Shown here one piece after another: positions 43,861-53,041 of a DNA stretch of 64,000 nucleotides. How positions within the stretch are numbered: position 1 is the stretch's first letter; every line of letters begins with the position of its first letter. The stretch is from the NCBI GenBank assembly GCA_002709295.1, contig PAQL01000011.1, positions 1 to 64,000 on the forward strand. The letters are read 5' to 3'. The notes beneath the pieces are model-generated. The model did no database searches, was not told the DNA's origin, and saw only the letters and a program-made list of their open reading frames with translations. The position numbers were made by a program, and so were the translations under genes. This DNA comes from Phycisphaerae bacterium. GTDB lineage: Bacteria; Planctomycetota; Phycisphaerae; Phycisphaerales; SM1A02.

Positions 43861-45978
43861 ATGACACCCGCCACCCGAACCACCCCCGATCAGATCGTCA
43901 CTCGACTCCTCTCGCTGGCCGAAGACCTCGGCTGGAGCTGGAGAGAGCCCGCTCAACGCCCGTTCGCCATGCTCGACCCGGTGGCGTGGGAGGCGACCAA
44001 TCACGCGCCGATCGAGACCGTGATTCGAACCTCGCACGCCCGCATCGAGGCCGCGGCCTCCGATCCGAGATTCCTCGAGGTGCTCTCCGAGGCCGAGCGG
44101 CTCCTCGCCGCGAGCCGACGGGCACGCCACTGGTTCCCCTCGAACCATCGGGGCAGGGATCGACGACTGAAGGTCGCGTACTACTGTTCCGAGTTCGCGA
44201 TCCATGAATCGATGCAGCAGTATTCGGGCGGACTCGGGGTGCTGGCCGGCGATCACGTCAAGAGCGCCGATCAGCTCGGCGTCCCCCTGGTGGGAGTCGG
44301 CCTGCTCTACCGGCACGGCTACTACCGACAGCAGTTCGAGGCCGACGGACGACAGCGTGTCCTCTACCCGACCTACGACTTCGACCATTATCCGATCGAG
44401 GAGACCGGGGTGTCGGTCGCCTGTCCGATCGGCCGTCGAACGGTCACGGCACGAATCATGCGACTCACGCTCGGCAACACGTCGCTGCTCCTGCTGGACG
44501 CCGACCTGCCCGAGAACCGACCCCAGGATCGTCTTCTGACCGAGGGGCTCTACAAGGGGGAACCCGATCTCCGCATGCGACAGCAGGTGCTGCTGGGGGT
44601 CGGAGGCGCCATGGCGCTCGAGGCGATGGACGAGAAGGTCACCGTCCATCACCTCAACGAGGGACACGCCGCATTCGCCGCGGTGGAACGGGTCGCCCGG
44701 ATCATCGAGGACGGTGGGGATCTCGACTCCGCGATCGAGCAGGTTCGATCCAGCACCGTCTTCACGACCCACACGCCGGTGCCCGCCGGTCACGATCGGT
44801 ACCAACCGAAGGCCGCGGCCGCCGCGATGAGCAGGGTGCTCAAACGAGCCGGACTCGCTCCCCGCGCCTTCGCCGATCTCGGACGGGAACGCCCCGGAGA
44901 TGCCGTTGAGCCCTTGTGCATGACGATCCTCGCCCTGCGACTCGCGGCCCATGTCAACGGGGTCGCGAAACTCCACGGCCGGGTGAGCCGCGAGATGTGG
45001 AGGAACGTCCATCCCGAGGCGAAGAGGATCGATGACGTGCCCATCGGTTCGATCACCAACGGCGTCCATCCCGGCACCTGGATGAATCCCGCCGCGGAGG
45101 AGTTCTGGAGACGGACCATCCGACTTCGTCCCGAGGAGGCGCAACCGACCGAGAAGGCCTGGTCGCGGGCGACCGACGTCGACCCTGCCGAGGCATGGGA
45201 CCTGCGCAACCGGATGCGGTCCGGTCTGGTGAGATTCATCCGGGACCGGGCGGTCCGCCAGGCCACCGAGCGGGGATGCACACCGGACCAGACGCTCGCC
45301 GCGAGTCGGGTGCTTCGCGAGGATGCCCTGACCATCGGCTTCGCCAGACGGTTCGCGACCTACAAGCGGGCTCCGCTGATCTTCCGGGATCGCAGGCGTC
45401 TGGCCGCCATCCTCAACGATCCGGACATGCCCGTGCAGCTCGTGTTCGCGGGGAAGGCTCATCCCCGGGACGAGGGCGGGCAGGCCTTCGCGAAGACGAT
45501 CTTCGAGATGTCACGACGACCCGAATTCCGCGGGAAGGTCGTGATTCTCGAGGAATACGACATGCGGATCGGTCGGGAACTGACGTCGGGATGCGACGTC
45601 TGGCTGAACAACCCCATCCGACCCCACGAAGCCAGCGGCACCAGCGGCATGAAGCCCCCGATGCATCTCGGCATCAACTGCTCGATACTCGACGGCTGGT
45701 GGCCGGAGGGATTCGACGGGCGGAATGGATTCGCGATCGAGGGTGAGCCGAAGCGGGCCGGTGATGCGGCTCGTGATGCCGCGGATGCCGAAGCGCTCTA
45801 CGAGATCCTCGAGAACCGGCTGGTGCCTGAGTTCTACAAGCGGGGACGGGACGGAGTTCCGAAGCGTTGGATGAAGCGGGCGCTTCGAAGCGCCGCGACG
45901 ATCCCCTCCGCCTTCAGCACCCATCGAATGGTGGCGGACTACGTCGAACAGGCCTACCTGCCCGCGAATCGAAGCTGA
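43861..45978 (+). CDS. glgP: Alpha-glucan phosphorylase (short form)
   Basis: A 705-aa GT35 enzyme of the shorter alpha-glucan family, lacking the long N-terminal regulatory region of glycogen phosphorylase. KVAYYCSEFAIHESMQQYSGGLGVLAGD is the conserved N-terminal glycine-rich region, HHLNEGHAAF and FTTHTPVPAGHDRY follow, and the pyridoxal phosphate lysine is K598 in EASGTSGMKPPMHLG. It releases glucose-1-phosphate from alpha-1,4-glucans. The gene follows malQ by 86 bp on the same strand and ends at a bidirectional hairpin, completing the maltodextrin route. Confidence 0.93.
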   Translation: MTPATRTTPDQIVTRLLSLAEDLGWSWREPAQRPFAMLDPVAWEATNHAPIETVIRTSHARIEAAASDPRFLEVLSEAERLLAASRRARHWFPSNHRGRDRRLKVAYYCSEFAIHESMQQYSGGLGVLAGDHVKSADQLGVPLVGVGLLYRHGYYRQQFEADGRQRVLYPTYDFDHYPIEETGVSVACPIGRRTVTARIMRLTLGNTSLLLLDADLPENRPQDRLLTEGLYKGEPDLRMRQQVLLGVGGAMALEAMDEKVTVHHLNEGHAAFAAVERVARIIEDGGDLDSAIEQVRSSTVFTTHTPVPAGHDRYQPKAAAAAMSRVLKRAGLAPRAFADLGRERPGDAVEPLCMTILALRLAAHVNGVAKLHGRVSREMWRNVHPEAKRIDDVPIGSITNGVHPGTWMNPAAEEFWRRTIRLRPEEAQPTEKAWSRATDVDPAEAWDLRNRMRSGLVRFIRDRAVRQATERGCTPDQTLAASRVLREDALTIGFARRFATYKRAPLIFRDRRRLAAILNDPDMPVQLVFAGKAHPRDEGGQAFAKTIFEMSRRPEFRGKVVILEEYDMRIGRELTSGCDVWLNNPIRPHEASGTSGMKPPMHLGINCSILDGWWPEGFDGRNGFAIEGEPKRAGDAARDAADAEALYEILENRLVPEFYKRGRDGVPKRWMKRALRSAATIPSAFSTHRMVADYVEQAYLPANRS

Positions 45979-46019
45979 ACCTCCGTGGATCCGCAGGGAA
46001 GTCCTGTGAAAATGGAGAC

Positions 46020-46044
46020 GGGCCGTGTCCGAAGAACACGGCCC
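46020..46044. terminator. Bidirectional hairpin between convergent genes
   Basis: 9-bp arms (GGGCCGTGT) with a 7-nt spacer. On the minus strand it is followed by TTTT within about 16 nt. It separates glgP from the dockerin gene. Confidence 0.6.
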
Positions 46045-46078
46045 GCCGTTCCTGATTCAGGAACCCTCTGGTCCCGCA

Positions 46079-47344
46079 TCACGGCCCGCAGTCGCAGTTC
46101 TGCTCCGCGAGGCCCGCACAAAAGTCATCCCAGATCGCCGAGCAGCACACCTCGTCGATGGCACAGACGATCGATTCGCATACCGAGTCGGAACATCCCG
46201 GCAGGTCGAAGTCGTTGGCGAAGTTGCAGTCGCCGCAACCCTCTTCTCCACCACCGCCCCCGGGGCAGTCGCCCCACACGGCAAGGATGAGACCGACGTC
46301 GGCACCGTTCACCACGCCGTCTCCGTTCATGTCCTCCGAACAGCCGAGGCACTCGCCCCAGACGGCCAGCATGAGACCGAAGTCGGCTCCGTCGACGACG
46401 CCGTCTCCGTTGAAGTCGCCGGAACAGCCGCCGCCACCGCCCCCTTCGGTCTTGACGATCGCATACTGCTCGCCCTCGATGTCGGCGAAGTTCACGAACC
46501 GGGGCTCACCGAGATTGCCACCCGAAAGCAGCGGTCCCATGACCTGGTTCGAGACGAAGTCGTGGCCGCTTCCGTTGACGAACGCGTTGACGAGGATGTC
46601 GTCACCCGGGGTGTGGCCGAGGACGGAGAGCGGAATCGAGATCTCGATGCCGGTGATGACTCCCGCCCCGCCATCGGGCTCGGGCTGATCGCCGCCGGTG
46701 ACTCCGCCCACGTTCGAGTTGTCGATCGCGACCTCGATGAAGTTGTCGGTGATCAGGACGCCGGAGGCGCCGGAGCTTCCCGGCCCGGCGAATCCGAAGC
46801 TTCCGGAATCCCCACCGTCGGTGAGGAGCTCCGCGTAGCTCATGTAGGTGTCGTAGGGCGTGACGCCCTTCTTGTCCGGAGTGCCGGCCCCGCCGGTCAC
46901 GGTGATCCAGAAGTCGGCGGTGAAGTCCGTGTCGAAGGTCAGTCCGGGCTGGACCTCCCCGGTCTTCTTGTCCTCGAATCGACCCATGCGGTTCAAGGCA
47001 CCGAAGTCGACGTCGGGGTTGTTGCCGAGCAGCGGGCTCTGGCCCTCGCCGGGAATCGCATCGAGGAACACCTCGAGCTTGTTGTAGTTGCTCTCGAGAT
47101 TGCCTGCGATCAGGAGATACAGCGTGTCTCCCTCGACCACTCCGTAGAGAAGATCGATCTCGGAGCCGTTGCAGAAGCCCTCTTCTCCCATGTCCGCGTT
47201 TCCGAACTGGGTCTGGACCTGCTGCACGAGCAGTCCGTCTCCGTAGGACTCATCGGCGACGCCGTCGACCACGATGCCCTGACCACAGACGGCGGTCGAC
47301 ATCAACAGGGGCGCGGCAAGCCCGAACAGGTGACGCATCTTCAT
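46079..47344 (-). CDS. Secreted dockerin-like protein with Cys-rich tail
   Basis: A 421-aa exported protein. GGAG precedes the ATG at 47344, and MKMRHLFGLAAPLLMSTAVCGQ is the signal peptide. Residues of about 22-280 form a module also present at the C-terminal half of the neighbouring GH13 protein (shared segments AGNLESNYNKLEVFLDAIP, NRMG, YDTYMSYAELLT, GGAGVITGIEISIPL, LGEPRFVNF). It is followed by two dockerin-like loops (GDFNGDGVVDGADFGLML, DMNGDGVVNGADVGLIL). The tail carries about ten Cys, including VCCSAIWDDFCAGLAEQNC, a pattern seen in planctomycete secreted proteins. It has no catalytic motif I recognise and may bind glucans or a partner of the GH13 enzyme. Confidence 0.83.
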   Translation of the reverse strand: MKMRHLFGLAAPLLMSTAVCGQGIVVDGVADESYGDGLLVQQVQTQFGNADMGEEGFCNGSEIDLLYGVVEGDTLYLLIAGNLESNYNKLEVFLDAIPGEGQSPLLGNNPDVDFGALNRMGRFEDKKTGEVQPGLTFDTDFTADFWITVTGGAGTPDKKGVTPYDTYMSYAELLTDGGDSGSFGFAGPGSSGASGVLITDNFIEVAIDNSNVGGVTGGDQPEPDGGAGVITGIEISIPLSVLGHTPGDDILVNAFVNGSGHDFVSNQVMGPLLSGGNLGEPRFVNFADIEGEQYAIVKTEGGGGGGCSGDFNGDGVVDGADFGLMLAVWGECLGCSEDMNGDGVVNGADVGLILAVWGDCPGGGGGEEGCGDCNFANDFDLPGCSDSVCESIVCAIDEVCCSAIWDDFCAGLAEQNCDCGP

Positions 47345-47360
47345 CTCGCATTCTCCATGA

Positions 47361-47383
47361 ACGACCGTTTGGAACACGGTCGT
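47361..47383 (-). repeat. 8-bp perfect inverted repeat in the leader
   Basis: Arms ACGACCGT and ACGGTCGT are separated by 7 bp and end 17 nt before the ATG at 47344. It would form a hairpin next to the ribosome binding site, or be an operator. Confidence 0.5.
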
Positions 47384-47499
47384 CGGTGTTGATCCGGGTA
47401 TCCAGAAAATAGCAACTGGGGTGCTCGATTTGAACTCCCTTGAAGCAGGAAAACGACTGTGGATGAAAGGACCTCGAGTGGATCCGATAGATCAGCCGC

Positions 47500-50406
47500 T
47501 CAGGGGCACTGACCCCAGACCGCCAGCAGCAGTCCGACGTCCGCCCCATTGACCACCCCGTCCCGGTTGAGATCGGGTTCACACCTCTTGCAGGGACCCC
47601 AGGCGGCCAGGAGCGAACCGAAGTCCGCACCATTGACCACTCCGTCCCCGTTGAAGTCGCCCGGACACGGTGGGATCTCGGCTTCGACGACGACCACGTG
47701 CTGCAGGCCGGGAATCTCCTCGAAGTCGACGACCCGGGGTTCCCCGAGGTTGGGCGAACCACCAAGCGGCCCGATGACCTGGTTGGAGAGGTAGTCGTGG
47801 TTGGAACCGTTCACGAAGGCCGCGACCGAGATGCCGTTTCCATCGGTGTTCCCGAGCACCAGCAGCGGAATCGCCAGCTCGATGCCGGTGACCACGCCCG
47901 ATCCGTCGTCGATGCCGTCCCCACCGGAGACCCCGGCGGTGTTGGAGTTGTTGATCGACGCGATGATGCCGTTGCCGGCGAAGATCGCCAGTCCGGCTCC
48001 TGATCCTCCCGGTCCCGCGAATCCCCAGCCACCCTCGTCACCGCCACCGGTGAGCAGGGGCGACCAGTTGATGAAGGTGTCGTAGCTGACCCCGAACTCG
48101 CCTCCCCCGGTGAAGTCGATCCAGAAGTCGGGGGCGAACCCCTCGTCGAAGCGGAGTCCCGGCTCGTCTCCATCGCCGGGCCCTCCCATCCGGTTGAGCC
48201 CCCCGAACTTCACGTCGGGATTGTCGTCGCGCAGCCGGTTCTGCCCGGCGTCGGGAATCGAGTCGATGAAGATGTCGAGCTTGTTGTAGTTGCTCTCGAG
48301 GTTGCCGGCGAAGAACAGGTAGAGGACGCCGGACTCGACCCTGGCCGAGAAGGAGTCGAGTTCGGAACCGTTCGCGTAGTTCACGAGCCCGAGATCGTTG
48401 TCGCCGAAGCCGGTCGAGGTGTCCTGGATCACAAGAGGATCGCCGTAGAGCTCGTCCCGCTCGCCGTCGACGAGGATCGGACCGTTCTGGTCGCCGCCGC
48501 CACCACCACCGTCATCGGGCCGCTCCTGGGAGAAGATCAGGGCGGTGTACGGCGGGATGTCGAGCTGGGCGCTGAAACCCATCCCGTCCCAGGCCACGGC
48601 GTCGGCCTCGACCTGGATCGGACCGCCCCCGGTGAAGGCCGGGTCGTAGCCCGTGGCGTTGGAGTTGAAGACGCAGTACCAGGTGCCTCCGCTCGGGAAG
48701 CCGATTCGATATGAACCGCGGTACTCGCTCTTCCAGTTCGTGACCACCACCACGTCGTCTCCCGCCCCACCCTGGTCGTAGCGGTGCCAGGCTCCGATCT
48801 TGTCGGAGTCGTTGAGGTGATGGAAGTTGGTGTTGTTTCCGGTGAGGCCGCGGCTGGCACCTCCTCGATTCCTGCGAAGCGAGATGAGGTCGCAGTAGAG
48901 CTGGAAGATCCCGTTGAACGAGTCCTTTCGACCCCAGTCCATGGGGGCGGCGTCGGTCCATGTGCCGTCCTCGAAGAACTCCTGCCCCTGGAAGATCATC
49001 GGAATGCCCGGGGACGTGAACACCACCGATGCCGCAAGGGTGGATCGCTTCTTCGCCTCCCAGCTGTCCGCGTTGGCGGGCCAGATCACCTCCGGAAGTC
49101 GAGGCTGGTTGGCCGCCTCGTCGTGACTCTCGGTGAAGACCACTCTCTGGGTGGCCTGACCGTTGAAGGACTTCAGCACCGAGTCTCGAAGCTCGAACAT
49201 GCTGCGATCCTGGTCATCGACGATCGAGGCCAGCGCCCGCACCGGGTGAAGGAACACGCCGTCCCACTGACTCTCGAATCCCGCACCACCTTCGCCGACG
49301 CTGCGGCTCATCCACTCGTTGTCGCCCCAGTCCTCGGCGATCGTGATCTTCCAGGGCTGGGTCGCGTCGATGGACTCGTTGATCCACTGCATCAGGGACC
49401 AGCCTTCGGGGATCTCGACCCCGGCCTCGGGAACGCCGCGAATGTACTTCGTGGCGTCGAAACGGAGACCGTCGAGGCGGAACTCGTCGAGCCAGAGCAT
49501 CGCGTTGTCGTGAATGTAGGTCCTGACCTCGCCTCGTCCGAAGTCGGGACGAGGTCCCCATGGAGTGTCGGCCTTGAGGTCGTCGTTGTAGAAGAAGATG
49601 CCCCCGTAGCCGTTCTGGCTCCATCCGTCGTACTGCCAGAGATCGAGATCGCTCGGGCCCCAGTGGTTGTAGAGCACGTCGAGAATCACCGCGATCCCGC
49701 GGGCGTGGCACGCATCCACGAAGGCCTTCAGCTGGTCGGGTCCCCCGTAGGAGCTCTCGACCGACCATGGGTAGGCGAGGTTGTAACCCCAGTTGATGTC
49801 TCCGGTGAACTCGTTGATCGGCATCAGCTCGACGCAGTTGACCCCGAGCTCCATGAGGTGGTCGAGGTTGTCGATGCAGTCCTGGAAGCCGGCGGGAACC
49901 GGATCGCCCGGAAGCGCTCCGTAGGTCCCGATGTGCATCTCGTAGATGACCAGTTCGTTCCAGGGCGGCATGGTGAAACCGTCGGCCTGGAACTGGTATG
50001 CATCCTTGTCGTAGACCAGCGGATCCCCCACCGAGTTGGTGAGCCTTCGCGCCCAGGGATCCCGGCGCCAGAGTTCCTGACCGTTGTTGCGGATGACGAA
50101 CTTGTAGCGGGCGCCCTGTCCCACGTAGGGGACGTCGATCGACCACCAGCCGTCGCCTTCACCGGTCAGGAAGTGGGTGTTGGGGTTGAACGAATTGAAA
50201 GAACCCGCGACCGAGACGCTGTCCGCATTGGGCGCCCAGGTCCGGAAGGTCACCCCGTTGCCGTCTGCATCGTCGTAGAGCGTCGCACCGACGCCCGGTC
50301 GCGAGGACTGGGCCTGCACCATGGAGATCGGAGCGATGGCGGTGACGAGGAGGAGCCGGAGACCCCACTTCGTGATGCTGCTGGTGACCGAACGCGCCCG
50401 TTGCAT
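47500..50406 (-). CDS. Secreted GH13 branching-enzyme-like glucanase with dockerin-like pair
   Basis: A 968-aa exported enzyme. GGAG precedes 50406 and the signal peptide is WGLRLLLVTAIAPISMVQAQ. A CBM48/E-set domain (TFRTWAPNADSVSVAGSFN, ARYKFVIRNN) precedes a GH13 barrel: LDVLYNHWGPSD, GLRFDATK with D317, AEDWG with E358, and FTESHDE with D429. The order of domains matches branching enzymes and malto-oligosyltrehalose hydrolases, though an extracellular alpha-amylase is equally plausible. Residues of about 650-910 are the module shared with the adjacent dockerin protein. Two dockerin-like loops end it (GDFNGDGVVNGADFGSLL, DLNRDGVVNGADVGLLL). Confidence 0.9.
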   Translation of the reverse strand: MQRARSVTSSITKWGLRLLLVTAIAPISMVQAQSSRPGVGATLYDDADGNGVTFRTWAPNADSVSVAGSFNSFNPNTHFLTGEGDGWWSIDVPYVGQGARYKFVIRNNGQELWRRDPWARRLTNSVGDPLVYDKDAYQFQADGFTMPPWNELVIYEMHIGTYGALPGDPVPAGFQDCIDNLDHLMELGVNCVELMPINEFTGDINWGYNLAYPWSVESSYGGPDQLKAFVDACHARGIAVILDVLYNHWGPSDLDLWQYDGWSQNGYGGIFFYNDDLKADTPWGPRPDFGRGEVRTYIHDNAMLWLDEFRLDGLRFDATKYIRGVPEAGVEIPEGWSLMQWINESIDATQPWKITIAEDWGDNEWMSRSVGEGGAGFESQWDGVFLHPVRALASIVDDQDRSMFELRDSVLKSFNGQATQRVVFTESHDEAANQPRLPEVIWPANADSWEAKKRSTLAASVVFTSPGIPMIFQGQEFFEDGTWTDAAPMDWGRKDSFNGIFQLYCDLISLRRNRGGASRGLTGNNTNFHHLNDSDKIGAWHRYDQGGAGDDVVVVTNWKSEYRGSYRIGFPSGGTWYCVFNSNATGYDPAFTGGGPIQVEADAVAWDGMGFSAQLDIPPYTALIFSQERPDDGGGGGGDQNGPILVDGERDELYGDPLVIQDTSTGFGDNDLGLVNYANGSELDSFSARVESGVLYLFFAGNLESNYNKLDIFIDSIPDAGQNRLRDDNPDVKFGGLNRMGGPGDGDEPGLRFDEGFAPDFWIDFTGGGEFGVSYDTFINWSPLLTGGGDEGGWGFAGPGGSGAGLAIFAGNGIIASINNSNTAGVSGGDGIDDGSGVVTGIELAIPLLVLGNTDGNGISVAAFVNGSNHDYLSNQVIGPLGGSPNLGEPRVVDFEEIPGLQHVVVVEAEIPPCPGDFNGDGVVNGADFGSLLAAWGPCKRCEPDLNRDGVVNGADVGLLLAVWGQCP

Positions 50407-50589
50407 GCCTGCTCCCGGAGAGTGCTGGAAATCCCGACCCGAGTCTAGCACCGAAAAAGGGGAAGTCGAAGGATCAGATCCCCTCTTGGAGCGCCGAAAA
50501 GAGGACCACCAATCCCCCGAAGGAGGATGGGTGGCCGGACAATCGACGATCTTGAAGTCCGGGAATCGGTTCCCGGCCCGCAGAACCGA

Positions 50590-51378
50590 TCACCAGGCGC
50601 GTTCACGCTCGGGAAGCGGTCGGACCCAGATGTTGGCGAAGTTGATGGGATCACCATGGTCCTGGAGCTTGATCCGGCCCTCGGTGTCGTGCTTTGAGTA
50701 CTTCGCCTTCGATCCGTGGGAGGTCAGACCCATGAACTCGGAGTGGTTCTGAACCACCACCCCGTTGAAGAACACCGTCGCGGTGGCGGGAGCGAGCAGA
50801 CTTCCGTCCTCGGCGAAACGGGGTGCGGTGAAGATGATGTCGTAGGCGTTCCACTGACCGTTGGGACGGCAGGGGTTCACCAGCGGCGGATACTGGCCGT
50901 ACATCGAACCCGCCTGCCCGTCGGGGTAGGTCTGGTTCGGATTCGATCCGAGGATCTGGACCTCGTACTTCCCATCCTGGAAGAAGACGCCGCTGTTGCA
51001 GCCTGCCTGGCCGTTGCACTCGCGATCCGCGGGGATCATCCATTCGATGTGAAGCTGGCAGTCGCCGAAGGAGGCCTTGGTGAGGGTGTCACCGGTGCCG
51101 GGCTTCACCTGCATGACTCCGTCCGCGAAGGTCCACTTGCCGTTGGACCACGCATCGAGACCGGAGCCCTCGGAGAGCAGCACGATCGCATCGCTGGGAG
51201 CGGTTCCAGGACGCTCGCCGGTGCTCGCTCGTCCGGGCTCGACCATGTCGGGCTGGGGACGGTCCTTGGCATGGACCTTCCACGTTCTCCCATCGTCCTG
51301 CATGGCGGCGGCGCCGAGGCCGGCGGCGATGGCGAAGATGCCGATGACGGCGAGGACACGGCTGGTTCGAGGGGACAT
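50590..51378 (-). CDS. DUF1080 domain protein
   Basis: A 262-aa exported protein (SRVLAVIGIFAIAAGLGAAAM leader, start at 51378 after GGAG). Residues of about 60-250 are DUF1080: IVLLSEGSGLDAWSNGKWTFADG, DCQLHIEWMIP, CNSGVFFQDGKYEVQIL, GQWNAYDIIFTAPRF, TVFFNGVVVQNHSEF and GDPINFANIWVRPL. It is the third DUF1080 copy in the window but has no adjacent Gfo/Idh/MocA gene. Two Cys flank GQAG and may form a disulfide. Substrate unknown. Confidence 0.87.
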   Translation of the reverse strand: MSPRTSRVLAVIGIFAIAAGLGAAAMQDDGRTWKVHAKDRPQPDMVEPGRASTGERPGTAPSDAIVLLSEGSGLDAWSNGKWTFADGVMQVKPGTGDTLTKASFGDCQLHIEWMIPADRECNGQAGCNSGVFFQDGKYEVQILGSNPNQTYPDGQAGSMYGQYPPLVNPCRPNGQWNAYDIIFTAPRFAEDGSLLAPATATVFFNGVVVQNHSEFMGLTSHGSKAKYSKHDTEGRIKLQDHGDPINFANIWVRPLPERERAW

Positions 51379-51503
51379 GATCTGGTCTCCGATCTCGTGG
51401 CCGGCGGATGCTGAAGCGATGAAGACACGATCCACCGGGCCGTGCCGTCGGGGAAGAGCGTCGCAGGCCGGACCCCGGGCGTCAAGATCGCGGAGGGATC
51501 CGC

Positions 51504-51896
51504 TCAGCCCCGATTTCGCATGAAGTCGGCCACCTGGGTGAAACGGGCGTCGAGAAAGGCCCTCAATTCTCCCTCCAGACCCAGTTCATCCATGGCCAGC
51601 GTCATGCATTCCAGCCACTGATCCCGTTCGGCATCCCCGATCGGGAACGGGGCGTGCCGCATGCGGAGTCGAGGATGTCCGTGCTTCTGCACGTAGTGCT
51701 GGGGACCGCCGAGCCAGCCGCAGAGGAAGTCGTGAAGCTTGTCCCGACTCTCCTCCAGCGATTCCGGGTGGAGCCTGCGGATGACCTCGAAGGGTGGATC
51801 GGCATCCATGTGGTCGTAGAAGGAATCGACCAGTCGGCGCACGACCGGTTCTCCACCGATCGCATCGAAGGGGGTGTTGTCCGGACCGAAGCTCAT
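51504..51896 (-). CDS. Group II truncated hemoglobin
   Basis: A 130-aa single-domain globin of the 2/2 fold. FDAIGGEPVVRRLVDSFYDHMDADP is the typical N-terminal helix with the GGxxxVRxLVDxFY pattern, LCGWLGGPQHYVQKHGHPRLRMRHAPFPIG contains the proximal His region and the W residue group II proteins use at the distal side, and the C-terminus continues with RDQWLECMTLAMDEL. It binds haem and small ligands such as O2 or NO. Its ATG overlaps the heptosyltransferase stop (ATGA), so the two are translationally coupled. Confidence 0.9.
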   Translation of the reverse strand: MSFGPDNTPFDAIGGEPVVRRLVDSFYDHMDADPPFEVIRRLHPESLEESRDKLHDFLCGWLGGPQHYVQKHGHPRLRMRHAPFPIGDAERDQWLECMTLAMDELGLEGELRAFLDARFTQVADFMRNRG

Positions 51897-52945
51897 GATC
51901 CCGAGGACTCCTTGGTCGAACCGATCCGATCGAGGGCCATCTCGACCACCTGCTCGACCGGGATCCCGCGCATCAGTCGATCGCCGAGCGTTCGATCACG
52001 ATAGTGGACATCACCACCCGCCTCGGACGAACGAATCGTGTCCTCGATTCGACCATACGGCCCGCACACCGCGGGATCCGTGGGACCGAAGAGACCGACC
52101 AGGGGAGAGCCGAAGCCCGCAGCGGCGTGGAGCATGGCGCTGTCGTTGCCCAGAAGGATCGCAGCCTCACGCACCGCCGCCATCGACCATGCGAGCGGAC
52201 CCTCCCCCGCCAGCGAGCGGAAGGCATCCCGCCCGCCGATCGCCTCGTGGATCAGCTCCGATTCCGACGGCGCCCCGAGCATCAGAACGGTCCCGACCCG
52301 TCCCGACTCCAGCAGACGCTCTCCCACCGCGATCCACCGGTCGATGGGCCACTGCTTGCTGAGCCAGCGGGAGGTTGGCGCGATCGCCGCATGTCGCGTG
52401 GATCCGAGGTGCGTCGCCCGCCAGGCGGACCAGCCAGGATCCACGTCGCCCGGAACGTGCAGGGTGAGATCGGCGACCGGAGGGATCCCGGCCCCCTCGA
52501 GCAGGGCGAGCATCCGATCGACCGCGGAGAGATCCCTCTCCACGCGTATCCGACGGTTGGAACCCACCCAGCCGAACTCCCGGGCGTCCGCGAAACCGAC
52601 GCGCTCCCCCGCCCCGCTGAAGATCGCCATCGCACCGCTTCGAGCGAGCCCCTGGGCGTCGATCGCGAGGTCGTAACCGTTTCGAAGCGACCGGAGGAAC
52701 CGCGCGGTCCGGCGCCAGCCATCAAGAGGACGCCAGAATCCGTCGAGTTCACGACGTGGAAACGGAATCACCCCGGAGACGCCGGGATGGGCGCGGACGG
52801 CATCGATGAACTCCGTCTGGACCACCCAGTCGAGCGGAACGCCGGGGAATCGACGATTGATCGATGCCACCAGCGGCACGGAGCGGAAGACGTCTCCGAG
52901 GGCACTGGGTCGGATCAGGAGGATGCGACGAGGGGTGTCTGTCAA
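51893..52945 (-). CDS. Glycosyltransferase family 9 (heptosyltransferase-like)
   Basis: A 350-aa protein in the ADP-heptose:LPS heptosyltransferase family. RRILLIRPSALGDVFRSVPL is the family N-terminus, AIAPTSRWLSKQWPIDRWIAVGERL the nucleotide-sugar site, and ILLGNDSAMLHAAAGFGSPLVGLFGPTDP the C-terminal signature. No ATG lies near the homologous N-terminus; I used the TTG at 52945, four codons before RRILLIRP. The longer frame to 53236 starts in sulfotransferase antisense and is not coding. It probably adds a heptose or related sugar to a surface glycan. It is divergent from a sulfotransferase gene. Confidence 0.85.
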   Translation of the reverse strand: MTDTPRRILLIRPSALGDVFRSVPLVASINRRFPGVPLDWVVQTEFIDAVRAHPGVSGVIPFPRRELDGFWRPLDGWRRTARFLRSLRNGYDLAIDAQGLARSGAMAIFSGAGERVGFADAREFGWVGSNRRIRVERDLSAVDRMLALLEGAGIPPVADLTLHVPGDVDPGWSAWRATHLGSTRHAAIAPTSRWLSKQWPIDRWIAVGERLLESGRVGTVLMLGAPSESELIHEAIGGRDAFRSLAGEGPLAWSMAAVREAAILLGNDSAMLHAAAGFGSPLVGLFGPTDPAVCGPYGRIEDTIRSSEAGGDVHYRDRTLGDRLMRGIPVEQVVEMALDRIGSTKESSGS

Positions 52946-53041
52946 CGGACTGACTTGCCGGGAGGGGTGCGGGCACCGAGAATACCGGGGTCGGCCCGCC
53001 CCGCGTCGCCGGCCATCCACCGGCCCCCTCTCCGGACCCTC

